64,000 bases of DNA from an uncultured Clostridia bacterium (GCA_947628665.1 CANRAU010000003.1:82821-146820), one strand, 5' to 3'; shown: positions 42,349 through 52,837, numbered from the stretch's first letter. Numbers and translations are program-made. Notes: a model not told the origin generated them from the sequence alone.

Positions 42349-43686
42349 CTACTTTCGATCCTTTGCGGCGACCTCGTCGGCGAAAGACAGCACTTCGTCC
42401 ATCTTTTGCATTTCCTCTTTCACCTGTTCGGGCGTGATGATCAGAGGCGGCGCAACGAGGATCATGTTTTCATGGGAATAAGTCATAAAGCCCTTTTTCT
42501 GGAGCATTCCGATGAGCTTGCCCATCCTGCCCTCGGGGTCTTTGCCGTAAGGCACATACGGGGTGCGCTTTTCGCGGTCGGTGACCAGCTCTATCGCCGA
42601 GAACAGCCCGATGCACCGCACGTCGCCCACGCTCTCGTGCTTTTCTTTGAGTTCCTCCAGACACGCTTTCAGAACCGCTCCGGATCTGTTGACGTTTGCG
42701 AGAATGTCCGCTTCTTCATAGAAATGCAGACACGCCACGCCCGCCGCGCACGCCAGCGGATGGCCGCTGTAGGTCAGCCCGCAGGCCAGCATATGATCGT
42801 CGAAATATTCGGCGATTTTTTTGCTTACGGCGACCCCGCCGAGCTGTACGTACCCGCAGGTCACGCCCTTGGCGAAGCTGACGATATCCGGCTTTACACC
42901 GAAATTCTCGAACGCGAACATCTTGCCCGTTCTGCCGAAGCCCGTCATGACTTCGTCGCAGACCATCAGAATGCCGAATTCATCGCAGAGCTTCCGAACG
43001 CCCTGCAAATACCCGTCGGGCGGGATAATGACGCCGTTCGAGCCGGTTATGGTTTCCATAACGATGGCCGCGACGTTGTCCGCGCCTTCGTAGATGACCT
43101 GTTCGCGCAGCTTGGAAACATAAAAATCCGCCGCTTCCCGTTCGGTTTTAAAAGGCAGGTTGTCCCTGTACACATACGGGTCGAAGAATTTCACAAAGCC
43201 GGGCGCGCCGGGTTCAAGCGGATATCGCCGCGGTTCGCCCGTAAGATTGCCTGCGCCGTATGTGGAGCCGTGATAACTGCGGTAACGGGAGAAGATCTTC
43301 TGCCTGCCCGTGTACATCCGCGCGATTTTGATCGCGTTTTCGTTGGCGTCGGCGCCGGCGTTGGTGAAAAACACCTTGCCCATATTGTCGGGGAGAAGTT
43401 CGATGAGCTTCTTCGCAAGCTCGCCCCTCGGGGCGCTTGCGTAGGACGGGGAGAGATAGCAGTATTTCTCGGCCTGTTCCTTGATCGCGTCAATGATTGC
43501 CCGATTGCCGTGCCCGACGTTTAAGTTGACCAGCTGCGAGGACATATCGGTATACCGATTTCCGTCGAAGTCCCACATATAAATGCCCTCGGCGCGCTCG
43601 ATGGGGATCGGATCGAGTCCTTTCTGCTTGGACCATGATTGCAGATTGTACGTGCAATGATTGTATTTTACGGTTTTTGCATCCAC
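42349..43686 (-). CDS. Class III pyridoxal-phosphate aminotransferase
   Basis: The 445-residue product is a fold-type I omega-aminotransferase. Motifs are GHGNRAIIDAIKEQ, FFTNAGADANENAIKIAR (PLP phosphate contact), YRSYHGST, ILMVCDEVMTGFGRTGKMFA with the Asp that contacts the PLP ring, and the Schiff-base Lys in VSFAKGVTCGY. The best family fit is the beta-alanine/taurine:pyruvate type, but the amino donor cannot be read from sequence. It follows the radical SAM gene by 42 bp in one operon, ending at the terminator at 42.3 kb. Confidence 0.9.
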   Translation of the reverse strand: MDAKTVKYNHCTYNLQSWSKQKGLDPIPIERAEGIYMWDFDGNRYTDMSSQLVNLNVGHGNRAIIDAIKEQAEKYCYLSPSYASAPRGELAKKLIELLPDNMGKVFFTNAGADANENAIKIARMYTGRQKIFSRYRSYHGSTYGAGNLTGEPRRYPLEPGAPGFVKFFDPYVYRDNLPFKTEREAADFYVSKLREQVIYEGADNVAAIVMETITGSNGVIIPPDGYLQGVRKLCDEFGILMVCDEVMTGFGRTGKMFAFENFGVKPDIVSFAKGVTCGYVQLGGVAVSKKIAEYFDDHMLACGLTYSGHPLACAAGVACLHFYEEADILANVNRSGAVLKACLEELKEKHESVGDVRCIGLFSAIELVTDREKRTPYVPYGKDPEGRMGKLIGMLQKKGFMTYSHENMILVAPPLIITPEQVKEEMQKMDEVLSFADEVAAKDRK

Positions 43687-43728
43687 TTTACCTTATCCTC
43701 CATAAGGAAGGCGCGGCGGCCTGTCTTT

Positions 43729-45237
43729 TTAAGACAGGCGGGCGTCCTCGGTTTTTTGCGTCTCGTCCGCTTCCGCTTCGTCCTTTGCCGCGGCGGCACA
43801 CCCCATGCACCCCGCGCACCCCGCAAAGGCGCGCTTGCCCTCCTCGGTGTCACGATAATACTGCGTATGCGTATCCCTGTGCGGTGTGGAAGTCCAGATC
43901 CGCTGCGCTTCGGGCGCCCACGCCGTCGCGAAATCCACGCAGCGGTCGCAGAGCGTATCCACGCTTTCCGTATGCACCAGATCCGAAGAATGCGCGCCGC
44001 TCTCTTTCACCATTTTGCGGAGCATCTCCGGATTTTCGAGCATCGGACAGGGGCGCAGATGGTTGTCGTTAAACGGCTGGTTGTGATAATACTGCATGAA
44101 CAGCGGGCTTTGCAGCGCCTGCTTTAACGTATGCGTGCGGATGTTCGTATCGGAATAGTGAATGAACACGCACGGCTCAATGTCGCCTGCGGAATTGATG
44201 TGGAAATAATTGCGCCCGCCCGCGATACAGCCGCCGACGTATTCCGCGTCATTTTGGAAGTCCATGACGAAAATGGGCTTGCCCGTTTTGCTGTTGCGCA
44301 CGGCTTTCAGCCATTGATACATCGTTTCGCGCTGCGCGGGCGTGGGGATCAGCTCCTTGTCCGCATCGTGGCCGACGGGCATATAGTTGAAGTACAGCGC
44401 GTACTTCGCACCCTTTTCCAAAAGCAGCTGCATGAACGCTTCGCTCGTGACATATTCGAGGTTGCGGCGCGTATAGCAGACCGACACCCCGAACAGGCAT
44501 TTGTTCTTTTGCAGCAGCTCCATAACTTCAAGCGTGCAGCGGTACGCCCCGTCGCCGCGCCGCCAGTCGTTGGATTCCTCCGTTCCCTCTAAACTGAGCG
44601 CCAGCGACACGTTGCCGACCTCGTTCATATCGTCGCAGAATTTCTGATCGACCAGCGTGGCGTTCGTATACACCACGAACGTGCAGTCGGGATTTTCGCG
44701 CGCAAGGTCGATGATGTCATTTTTGCGGATCAGCGGTTCGCCGCCCGTGAGCATATACAAATGCGTACCCATTTCCTTGCCCTGTGCGACAATAGAGGCC
44801 ATTTCCTCGTTGGTCAGGCTCTGTTTGTGGCCGTATTCCGCCGCCCAGCAGCCCTTGCAGTGCAGATTGCACGCGCTCGTCGGGTCAAACAGCATCAAAA
44901 ACGGCACGTTGCAGTGCAGTTCCTCGCGCAGCTTGCGGACGGTCTTGGTTCCGTACAGCCCCGCGTCCACGCCCATGGACATGATCATCCGCTTGACGAC
45001 ACGCGGGTCGATGTCCCGAAGGAGTCCCAGCACATACTGCGTCCAGACGTTGTCGGGATCGGCCGCCGCCGCCTTGAATTTTCGGAAATTCTCGGACGGG
45101 AACATGCCGCCGAAAATTTTCCCTGCGCGATCCGCCATTTTCACCAAATTCGGATACGGATCTTTGTAAATGTATTTTAAAGTGCGATCCAGTGCAAGCG
45201 AAATGGCTGCTCGCTGGACTTTGTGCGATGTAGGCAC
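43729..45237 (-). CDS. Radical SAM/SPASM protein
   Basis: The GTG at 45237, with AAGGAG nine bases upstream, gives 502 residues; longer in-frame starts lack a site. After a helical N-terminal region of about 110 residues comes the radical SAM barrel with CNLHCKGC binding the 4Fe-4S cluster and the SAM-binding TGGEPL. A SPASM-like region follows with GGCIAGGRNYFHINSAGDIEPC and CDRCVDF. The C-terminus has an extra CAGCMGC motif before an acidic tail. The substrate is unknown; the family is frequent in gut Clostridia. The adjacent aminotransferase suggests a small-molecule role rather than peptide maturation. Confidence 0.85.
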   Translation of the reverse strand: MPTSHKVQRAAISLALDRTLKYIYKDPYPNLVKMADRAGKIFGGMFPSENFRKFKAAAADPDNVWTQYVLGLLRDIDPRVVKRMIMSMGVDAGLYGTKTVRKLREELHCNVPFLMLFDPTSACNLHCKGCWAAEYGHKQSLTNEEMASIVAQGKEMGTHLYMLTGGEPLIRKNDIIDLARENPDCTFVVYTNATLVDQKFCDDMNEVGNVSLALSLEGTEESNDWRRGDGAYRCTLEVMELLQKNKCLFGVSVCYTRRNLEYVTSEAFMQLLLEKGAKYALYFNYMPVGHDADKELIPTPAQRETMYQWLKAVRNSKTGKPIFVMDFQNDAEYVGGCIAGGRNYFHINSAGDIEPCVFIHYSDTNIRTHTLKQALQSPLFMQYYHNQPFNDNHLRPCPMLENPEMLRKMVKESGAHSSDLVHTESVDTLCDRCVDFATAWAPEAQRIWTSTPHRDTHTQYYRDTEEGKRAFAGCAGCMGCAAAAKDEAEADETQKTEDARLS

Positions 45238-45294
45238 TTTGATGCGCTCCTTTCTCTTCATGCCCTCTTGTCGGCGCATGTCGATACAAAAATC

Positions 45295-45323
45295 ATATTA
45301 CCATAAATTTACGCATTTGTAAA
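45295..45323 (-). promoter_or_regulatory. Promoter of the radical SAM/aminotransferase operon
   Basis: TTTACA (45318-45323), 17-base spacer, TAATAT (45295-45300) on the minus strand. I see no convincing plus-strand promoter for the divergent large gene in this 260-base gap. Confidence 0.65.
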
Positions 45324-45499
45324 CCGAAACCTATGCCGATTTGGCTTTCGTTTCTTACTTTTACCGAATTTTGGGCGAATTATTCCGACCGAGTACGGGA
45401 AAAATAACCTTTGAAAAAATTACGGAAACCATACGGTCGGCGTATTGCATATTTCGCGGGATACGCGGGTCGTGTAACCGATGCAAAGGAATACAGTTT

Positions 45500-48400
45500 A
45501 TGAAACGCAAGGCAGCAAAAGCATGGAGATCGGTACTGCGCGAGGATACGCGCACAATCGAACGCCTATCGCAAGGATTGCCCGAAGAAAAGGCGTCCTC
45601 GGCGGCGGAATTTCTCGCTGACAATTTTTATCTGTTCCACAGAGAGGGGCGCGCCGCCCTGCAGGCCATTCCGACAAAGGCCGCGCTGCCCGTGGGCGCA
45701 AACGGTCTGCCGCGCGCGTATGAACTGCTGAAAAAGCAGACCGAGGGCGGTGTTCTGCCCGATTTTGCGGCACTTTCGGCGTTTTGCAGGCAGGCGCAAT
45801 TCAACTATACCGAACTGACGCTCGTCCCGTTGCTTTTGAAAACCGCCCTGCTTGCGCACGCGGCGGCGGGAGCAAAGGCGGGGGACGAGGAAACGCTGCG
45901 CGCGGCGGCAAATTCGCTGCGCGCGGCGGCGGATATTCCGTTTGAAAAGCTGTTTGCCGAAAGCAGCGAGACCGAAAAGCTCCTGCTGCGTGACAAGGGC
46001 TTCGCCTGTTCGGACGAGCGCACCAAGGCGCTATACCGACGGCTGCTCGGCGCTTACGCGCGCAAGCACGAGCGCTCGGAATCTGAGGCGGCGAAAACGC
46101 TTCTCGAGCGCGCCGAAAAAGAGGAAAAAAGTCTCTTTTCCTTCCTGCATCCGACGCACCGACGCCGTGGGACAGTCATGCTCTTTACGGAGGGCCTGCT
46201 GCCGCTTGCGGCGGCGGTCGCGCTCGGCATTGGGCTTCATATGCCGTGGAGCATCCCGCTTTTGTGGCTGCCGCTTTGGGGCGCGCTGCAAGGCGTGGTC
46301 AACCGCGTCTTTTTAATGGGGATAGACCCCGAGGAGCTGCCCGCCGTGGAGCTGGACGGGGTCATTCCAAAAGAGGCCGCAACCGTGCTTGCGGTATCCG
46401 CCCTGCTGCCCACGGGCAAGGCGCTTGAAAAAATGCAGACCCATTTGCGCGACCTGTATTTGCGGGCGGGACAGGGCGCGGTTTCGGTCTGTCTGCTCGC
46501 GGATTTAAAAGCCGCCGAGAGCGAGACGCGCCCCGAGGACGACGCGCAGCTTTCGCGCGCCATGCAAATGATTGACGCGTTAAATGAAGAATATCCGGGC
46601 GTTTTTTCGCTGTTCGTGCGCGAGCGCGTCTGGTCGCCGACGCAGGGGAATTTTATCGGCCGCGAGCGCAAGCGCGGGGCGATCACCGCCCTTTTGCAGG
46701 CGGCGCGCGGCGACGATTCGGCGTTTTTTGTTTGCCACGGGGCGAAAGAAACGCTGAAAAACGCCAAATACGTTTTTGCGCTCGACAGCGACACCGACCT
46801 TTCCTTTGACTGCCTTTGCGGGCTGGTCGCCGTGGCAGAACATCCCGAAAACGCGCCGAAGCTCGACCGTGCGCACACGCGCGTTTCCGATGGCTACGGC
46901 ATTTTTGTGCCGCGCGCCGCCACCGCGCTCTCCTCCGCCTACAAAACGCGGTTTTCGCGCTGGATGACGGGCGCGGGCGGCATTTCGGGCTACGACCTGC
47001 GCACGGGGGAACGCTATCAGGATTTGTTCGGCGCAAGCCTGTTTACGGGCAAGGGACTGATCCACATCGACACCTATAACGCGCTGCTCCCCGAGGCGTT
47101 CGCGCCCGAAACGGTACTCAGCCACGACATTCCCGAAGGGGAGCTTTTGCACGCCGCGTTCGTTTCCGACGTGCAGATCACCGACGATTTCCCGAAAACG
47201 GCGCAGTCCTATTTCGACCGCATGAGCCGTTGGGTGCGCGGCGACGCGCAGAACGCCGCTTTTTTCGGAAAGCGCATCGAAACCCAAAACGCGCGCGTAA
47301 AAAACCCGTTCCCGCCGCTGTCGAAATACAAGCTGTTTGACAACCTTCGCCGCGCGGCGACGCCCGTTTTCTCATGGATCCTCTGCCTTGTAAGCGTCCT
47401 GCTTCCGCCTTTGAGCGCGGCGGTCTTTTTGGCGGCCGCCGTCTTAGCCGTCACGGCGCAGGATCTGCTTTCGCTGTGGCAAATTCTTTTTCACGGAGAT
47501 TTTCGCGGCTTTTCGGCGCGATATTACGGAAAAACCGTGCCTGCGGCGTTGAAAACGCTGGCGGACGCGCTGCTTTCGCTGATCCTTTTGCCGCGCACGG
47601 CGGTCGTGAACCTCTGCGCGCTCACCGTCGGCTTTGTCCGCCGATTCCTCACGCATAAAAATATGCTCGCCTGGGTGACGGCGGCGCAAAGCGAACACGC
47701 AAGAAGCTTTCTGTACAAATGCCTGCACGCACTGCCCGCGCTCGGCTCGTTTTTGTGGCTGTTCCTGCTCGGCGGCGCACCGGCGCGTCTGCTCTCGCTC
47801 TGCTTCCTGTTTGAACCGCTGTTTTCATGGATCTCGGCGCGCCCCTACCCCGAGGAAAGCACGGAGATCGACGCCTATTCGCGGCAGGAGCTGGGCTCCT
47901 GGGCGGCGTCCATGTGGAAATATTTTGCCGAACACTGCAACGCGCAAAATCATTTTCTGCCGCCCGACAACGTGCAGGAAAGCCCTGTGCCGCGTGTGGC
48001 GCACCGCACCTCGCCGACCAATATCGGGCTGATGCTCTGCTCGTGTCTTGCCGCGCGCGATCTGTTGCTCATCGACACGCGCGAAATGGACGAGCGGCTG
48101 CTCAACACGCTCGAAACCGTGCAAAATTTGCCGAAATGGCACGGCAATCTTCTCAACTGGTACGACACCGAAACGCTTGCGCCCCTTGCCCCGCGATACG
48201 CCTCGGCCGTGGACAGCGGCAATTTTTTGTGCTGTCTCGTGGCCTTGAAGGAGGGTCTGCGCGAATACCCGTCCGAAAGCGAAGCACGCAAACGCATGCA
48301 CGCGATCATCGCTTCGCTTTTGGAGAACGCCGAGCTTTCGGCCCTATATGACAAACGGCGCAAGCTGTTTTATATCGGCTACGACCTCGACAAGGAAGCA

Positions 48401-51400
48401 TACACCAACGGCTACTATGACCTTTTGATGAGCGAATCGCGCATGATGAGCTATTATGCCGTCGCGAGCCGTCAAGTGCCGAAAAAGCATTGGGGCGCGC
48501 TCTCCCGCGTGCGCAAGCGCAACGGGGAATACACGGGCGCGGTGGCCTGGTCGGGAACGATGTTTGAATATTTTATGCCCTATCTGTTTCTGGAGAGCCG
48601 TGAAAACACGCTGACGCACGAATCCTTGCGTTACTGCGTGTACTGCCAGCGACGCTTTGCGCGGGCGCGCGGCATCCCCTTCGGCATATCGGAAAGCGGC
48701 TACTACCGCTTTGACGCGCAGCTCAATTACCAGTACCGTGCGCACGGCGTCCCCAAGGCGGCTCTGCGGCGCAGCGCCTTCAATCAGGCGGTGGTGTCGC
48801 CGTATTCGTCCTTTCTGTGTCTGCCCTTCGTGCCGCGTACCGCGCTCAAAAACCTAAAAGCCCTCAAAAATATGCACGCCGTCGGGGAATACGGCTTTTA
48901 TGAAGCGATCGATTTTACCGATTTGCGCGACCCGCAGATCGTGCGCAGCTTTATGGCGCATCACATCGGCATGAGCCTTTTGTCGGTCGTCAATGCGCTG
49001 CAAAACAACGTCATGCAAAAGCGGTTTTTACGCGACCGTCGGATGCTTGCGGGGCGGCCGCTTTTGGAAGAACCCGTGCCGCTCTCGCCCGTGGTATTCC
49101 GCGAACAGGAGGAGGACGCTTTACCCGAACACGTCGAAAAGCCCAGACCGAGCGTGTATGCCGCGCAAAGCCCGTCGGTGCTTTCGCCCGCCGCAGCGGT
49201 ATATACCAACGGCGCGTGGACGACGGTACTTGCGGACTGCGGCGCGGGACACGCCCGCTTTGGCGGCGTGCATGTGACAAGGCAGAGCCGCGATCTGCTG
49301 TACGCCGCGCAGGGCGTTTTCGCGGTATGGCAGGGGGAAACGGACGTTTTCCCGCTTTGCGCCGTGCTTGACCGCCAAACGGACGCACAATACAGCTGTA
49401 CCTTTTCGGAGGATCATGCCGATTTTTGGGCGCATTTGGGCGTTTGCACGGCTTCGACCGAGGTGCGTGTGCATCCCGTTCTGCCGGCGGAACTGCGCCG
49501 TTTTACCGTTCAAAACGCGGGCAAAACGCCGCTTCGGGGACGATTGCTCGTGTATTTGGAGCCGTCTCTCTGCGCTGCGCGCGCCGAGTCCGCGCACAAG
49601 GCGTTTCAAAAGTTATTCGTCACCGCCGAGACCGAGGAATCGGGACAAACCGCCGTTTTTATCCGGCGCACACGCGCGGGGGAATCGCCGCTGTATCTCG
49701 GCTGCGGCTTTTTAAAGCGGCCGGATTTTTCGCTCGCGCTCACGCGGGAAACCGTCCTGCGTCGGGGCGAGGGCGTGTTTTCGCTTTTGTCGGCCGAGCT
49801 TACCGGTCGGCATGACCGCGTCGGCGCAGCGGACGTCTGCTTTGCCGCGAGCGTACCGCTGGAGATCCCGCCCAAGGGCGAACGGGAAGTGACGCTCTTC
49901 CTTTGCTGCGCGGGGACGAAGGATACGCTTTTGGAACGCACGGCGATGCTGCGGCGCGAAGGCTTCCCCGCCCGTGCGGCCGCGCAGCTTTTGCCCTATC
50001 AAAAGCAGGCGCGCTTAACGGCGCAGAGCCTTTTGCCGGGGCTGTTTTTTGCACGTCCGTTTTCCGACGCGCACCGACAAGCGCTCGCCGATAACCTTTG
50101 TGACGTTTCTGTTTTGTGGCGGTTCGGCATTTCGGGCGATCTGCCCATCGTGACGCGGGATTTTGGGGAAGCTCCCCGCTTTTCCGACATTTTGCCGTAT
50201 TTGCAGACCTTTTGCGCGCTGCGTGCGGCGGGGATCGCCTGTGATTTTGTCTTTTTGCTGCCGCAGGGAACGGACGCCGCACGATCCTTGTGCGAACAGG
50301 CCGACCGTCTTTTGCAGTCCGACAGCCGTCCGCAGCTTCGCTCCGCGCACGGGAGCGTATTTTTCCTGTCGGCGGACATCCTCTCCGGCGCAGAGCGCTG
50401 TGCGCTGACGGCGTTTTCCGCCGTACTGCTGCCCGACGACGCAGGCGTGACGCCCGCGCAGGCCGAAAAGCCCGTAAAAGTGTCGGACGTACAGCCCGAA
50501 AGCACGCAGAACGGCGTTATTGCGGGCGGGTATCGCATTGCAGAGAAGCCCGCGCTGCCCTGGTGCTATATCCTCGCGAATCCCTCATTTTCCACGCTCG
50601 TCGGCGACAGTACGCTGGGGGCGAGCTTTGCGGTGAATTCGCGGTTAAATAAGCTGACGCGTTTTTCCAACGACACCATGCTCGACAACGTCGGGGAACG
50701 GCTGTTTTTGGAGCAAAAGGGCAAAATCTATGACCTGCTGCGCCGCGCGTCGGTCGAATTCGGCGGTGAACGCGCCGTTTACCGCGCCGTCTGCGAAAAT
50801 TTGCGCGTATGCGTCACGGTCAGCGTCCCCGAGCGCGGGATGCGCAAGGACGTAGAGGTCGAAATGGAAAACACGGGCGATACCGCGCAGAACGCACGGC
50901 TGTGCCTGTATACAGAGCCATCCTTGGAGGAAAACGGCACGGCGTCCCCCTTTTTGCAGTCGGCATATGCGGACGGCGCGCTGGTGATCTGCAATCCGAC
51001 GAACACGGCCGTGCCGGGCTTTTTACGCATCGGCACAGACAACGCAAAAGAGGTGTTTTATACGGTATCCAAAGTCAGCTTCCAATCGGGCGCATGGGAC
51101 GCGGGCGGGGATCTGCCGAACGCATACCCCTGCGCGGTAATCGGACGTTCTCTTGTTCTGCCGCCGAAGCGCAAAGAAAAGGTGCGGTTCGTTTTGTCCT
51201 TTGGGCGCACGACCGAAAGCGCACGGGCAGTGGCCGATCTGGAGCTTAAACACGCGTGCGAGCAGAATCGCATCGAGCTGCATTCCCCCGACGCCGCGCT
51301 CAACGCCATCTTCAACGATTTTGCGGTCAACCAGATCGAGCGCGGACGCATTTTTGCGCGCACGGGCTTTTACCAGTCGGGCGGCGCATTCGGCTTCCGC

Positions 51401-52735
51401 GATCAATTGCAGGACGCGGGCGCGCTGCTGCTCACGCATCCGCAGCTCATGAAGCGCCAGATCGCCCGCTGCTGTGCCGCGCAGTTCGAGGAGGGCGACG
51501 TGCTGCACTGGTGGCATCCCGTACCCGACCGCGACGGCAAGGTCAAGGGCGTGCGCACGCGCTACAGCGACGATTTGCTCTGGCTGCCATATATGCTTGC
51601 AAGATATGTAGATGTCACGGGCGACTCTGCGATTCTGTCGGTACAAATTGCGTATCTTGCCGCTGAGGAGCTGCGCGACGGCGAAACGGAACGCTATTTT
51701 GAAGCCCCGCGCGGAAATCACAAGGAAAGCGTGCTGCAGCACGCCGAGCGCGCCGTCCGACGTGCGCTGCGCTTCGGAGAACACGGGCTTCTGCTCATTG
51801 GCTCGGGCGACTGGAACGACAGCTTCAACACCGTCGGCGCAAAAGGGCGCGGTGAAAGCGTGTGGCTGTCGCAATTTGCCGTAATGGTATTGGATGCGTT
51901 CGCCGTTCTGCACGAAAGCATAGACCGCGAATCGGATGCCGCCGCTTACCGAGAGACCGCCGCACGTCTGCGGCAGGCGATCGAGGATACGGCATGGGAG
52001 GGCGACCGCTACCTGCGCGCCTTTTACGACGACGGCGAAAAAATGGGCGCGCACACATCTGCGGAATGCCGGATCGACAGTCTGACGCAGAGCTTTTCCG
52101 TTTTTGCGGGCCTTGACAAAACACGCAGCCGCACCGCACTGCAAACGGCGTATGACGCGCTGGTCGACAAGGAAAACGGTATCGTGAAGCTGTTCGCGCC
52201 CGCCTTTTCGGGACGCGACAAAAAAGCCGGCTATGTCGCGGCGTACCCGCCCGGCATTCGCGAAAACGGCGGGCAGTATACCCACGCGGCGGTGTGGTTC
52301 TGCCGCGCGCTGTTTGAAGCGGGATTGTCGGAGCAGGGCGCGGCCGTTTTGGCGCTTTTAAATCCCCTGAAAAAGCAGGAAGACCCCGCCATGGCTTTGA
52401 AATATAAAACCGAACCGTACTATTTCGCGGGCGACGTGTATGCCGCACGCGGCGCGCAGGGACACGGCGGCTGGAGTCTGTATACAGGCTCGGCGGGGCA
52501 TTTTTATGCGCTGGTCGCCGAGGTGTTTTTGGGGCTTTCCATGCACAAGGGGCGGCTGTATTTTGACCCGCATCCGCCCGAGAGCTGGGGCGATTTTCGC
52601 TTTACGCTCCACCTTGCGGGCGCACAGATCGAGGTCGAGGTCGCAAGTGTCCGAAGCGGAAAAATGCTTATCGACGGCGCGCCCGCGCAAAGCCTGCTGC
52701 CCGACGGGAAAAATCATGTTGTAAAAATCCTGTGA
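45500..52735 (+). CDS. Giant NdvB-like protein: GT84, glycoamylase-like and GH94 domains
   Basis: The ATG at 45500 (AAAGGA nine bases upstream) gives 2411 residues. Membrane helices lie near residues 227-265, 620-655 and 740-775. Between the first and second sets is a glycosyltransferase domain with the DxD-like LDSDTDLSF near 430. A glycoamylase-like domain follows (YYDLLMSESRMMSYYAVASRQ near 970 and FMAHHIGMSLLS near 1153). The last part has two glycan-binding/phosphorylase modules ending in a GH94 domain with FRDQLQDAGAL near 1965, HWWHPV, and the catalytic Asp in GSGDWNDSFN near 2101. Relatives make cyclic beta-1,2-glucan or act as chain-length-controlling phosphorylases. It is likely a membrane glucan synthase; the linkage is inferred. 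Confidence 0.88.
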   Translation: MKRKAAKAWRSVLREDTRTIERLSQGLPEEKASSAAEFLADNFYLFHREGRAALQAIPTKAALPVGANGLPRAYELLKKQTEGGVLPDFAALSAFCRQAQFNYTELTLVPLLLKTALLAHAAAGAKAGDEETLRAAANSLRAAADIPFEKLFAESSETEKLLLRDKGFACSDERTKALYRRLLGAYARKHERSESEAAKTLLERAEKEEKSLFSFLHPTHRRRGTVMLFTEGLLPLAAAVALGIGLHMPWSIPLLWLPLWGALQGVVNRVFLMGIDPEELPAVELDGVIPKEAATVLAVSALLPTGKALEKMQTHLRDLYLRAGQGAVSVCLLADLKAAESETRPEDDAQLSRAMQMIDALNEEYPGVFSLFVRERVWSPTQGNFIGRERKRGAITALLQAARGDDSAFFVCHGAKETLKNAKYVFALDSDTDLSFDCLCGLVAVAEHPENAPKLDRAHTRVSDGYGIFVPRAATALSSAYKTRFSRWMTGAGGISGYDLRTGERYQDLFGASLFTGKGLIHIDTYNALLPEAFAPETVLSHDIPEGELLHAAFVSDVQITDDFPKTAQSYFDRMSRWVRGDAQNAAFFGKRIETQNARVKNPFPPLSKYKLFDNLRRAATPVFSWILCLVSVLLPPLSAAVFLAAAVLAVTAQDLLSLWQILFHGDFRGFSARYYGKTVPAALKTLADALLSLILLPRTAVVNLCALTVGFVRRFLTHKNMLAWVTAAQSEHARSFLYKCLHALPALGSFLWLFLLGGAPARLLSLCFLFEPLFSWISARPYPEESTEIDAYSRQELGSWAASMWKYFAEHCNAQNHFLPPDNVQESPVPRVAHRTSPTNIGLMLCSCLAARDLLLIDTREMDERLLNTLETVQNLPKWHGNLLNWYDTETLAPLAPRYASAVDSGNFLCCLVALKEGLREYPSESEARKRMHAIIASLLENAELSALYDKRRKLFYIGYDLDKEAYTNGYYDLLMSESRMMSYYAVASRQVPKKHWGALSRVRKRNGEYTGAVAWSGTMFEYFMPYLFLESRENTLTHESLRYCVYCQRRFARARGIPFGISESGYYRFDAQLNYQYRAHGVPKAALRRSAFNQAVVSPYSSFLCLPFVPRTALKNLKALKNMHAVGEYGFYEAIDFTDLRDPQIVRSFMAHHIGMSLLSVVNALQNNVMQKRFLRDRRMLAGRPLLEEPVPLSPVVFREQEEDALPEHVEKPRPSVYAAQSPSVLSPAAAVYTNGAWTTVLADCGAGHARFGGVHVTRQSRDLLYAAQGVFAVWQGETDVFPLCAVLDRQTDAQYSCTFSEDHADFWAHLGVCTASTEVRVHPVLPAELRRFTVQNAGKTPLRGRLLVYLEPSLCAARAESAHKAFQKLFVTAETEESGQTAVFIRRTRAGESPLYLGCGFLKRPDFSLALTRETVLRRGEGVFSLLSAELTGRHDRVGAADVCFAASVPLEIPPKGEREVTLFLCCAGTKDTLLERTAMLRREGFPARAAAQLLPYQKQARLTAQSLLPGLFFARPFSDAHRQALADNLCDVSVLWRFGISGDLPIVTRDFGEAPRFSDILPYLQTFCALRAAGIACDFVFLLPQGTDAARSLCEQADRLLQSDSRPQLRSAHGSVFFLSADILSGAERCALTAFSAVLLPDDAGVTPAQAEKPVKVSDVQPESTQNGVIAGGYRIAEKPALPWCYILANPSFSTLVGDSTLGASFAVNSRLNKLTRFSNDTMLDNVGERLFLEQKGKIYDLLRRASVEFGGERAVYRAVCENLRVCVTVSVPERGMRKDVEVEMENTGDTAQNARLCLYTEPSLEENGTASPFLQSAYADGALVICNPTNTAVPGFLRIGTDNAKEVFYTVSKVSFQSGAWDAGGDLPNAYPCAVIGRSLVLPPKRKEKVRFVLSFGRTTESARAVADLELKHACEQNRIELHSPDAALNAIFNDFAVNQIERGRIFARTGFYQSGGAFGFRDQLQDAGALLLTHPQLMKRQIARCCAAQFEEGDVLHWWHPVPDRDGKVKGVRTRYSDDLLWLPYMLARYVDVTGDSAILSVQIAYLAAEELRDGETERYFEAPRGNHKESVLQHAERAVRRALRFGEHGLLLIGSGDWNDSFNTVGAKGRGESVWLSQFAVMVLDAFAVLHESIDRESDAAAYRETAARLRQAIEDTAWEGDRYLRAFYDDGEKMGAHTSAECRIDSLTQSFSVFAGLDKTRSRTALQTAYDALVDKENGIVKLFAPAFSGRDKKAGYVAAYPPGIRENGGQYTHAAVWFCRALFEAGLSEQGAAVLALLNPLKKQEDPAMALKYKTEPYYFAGDVYAARGAQGHGGWSLYTGSAGHFYALVAEVFLGLSMHKGRLYFDPHPPESWGDFRFTLHLAGAQIEVEVASVRSGKMLIDGAPAQSLLPDGKNHVVKIL

Positions 52736-52760
52736 AGCTATGGAATTTTCGGGAAAAATA

Positions 52761-52769
52761 TGGTAAACT
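52761..52769 (+). promoter_or_regulatory. Possible extended -10 promoter before yfmF
   Basis: TGG followed by TAAACT, about 70 bases before the yfmF ATG, with a poor -35. yfmF may instead be read through from the large gene, since no terminator is seen between them. Confidence 0.35.
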
Positions 52770-52837
52770 GGATGGGAATTTGAATGCCGGCAAGCGTTTT
52801 TCGCCTGCATTTTGACCGATCAAAAAGGAGTTTTCGT

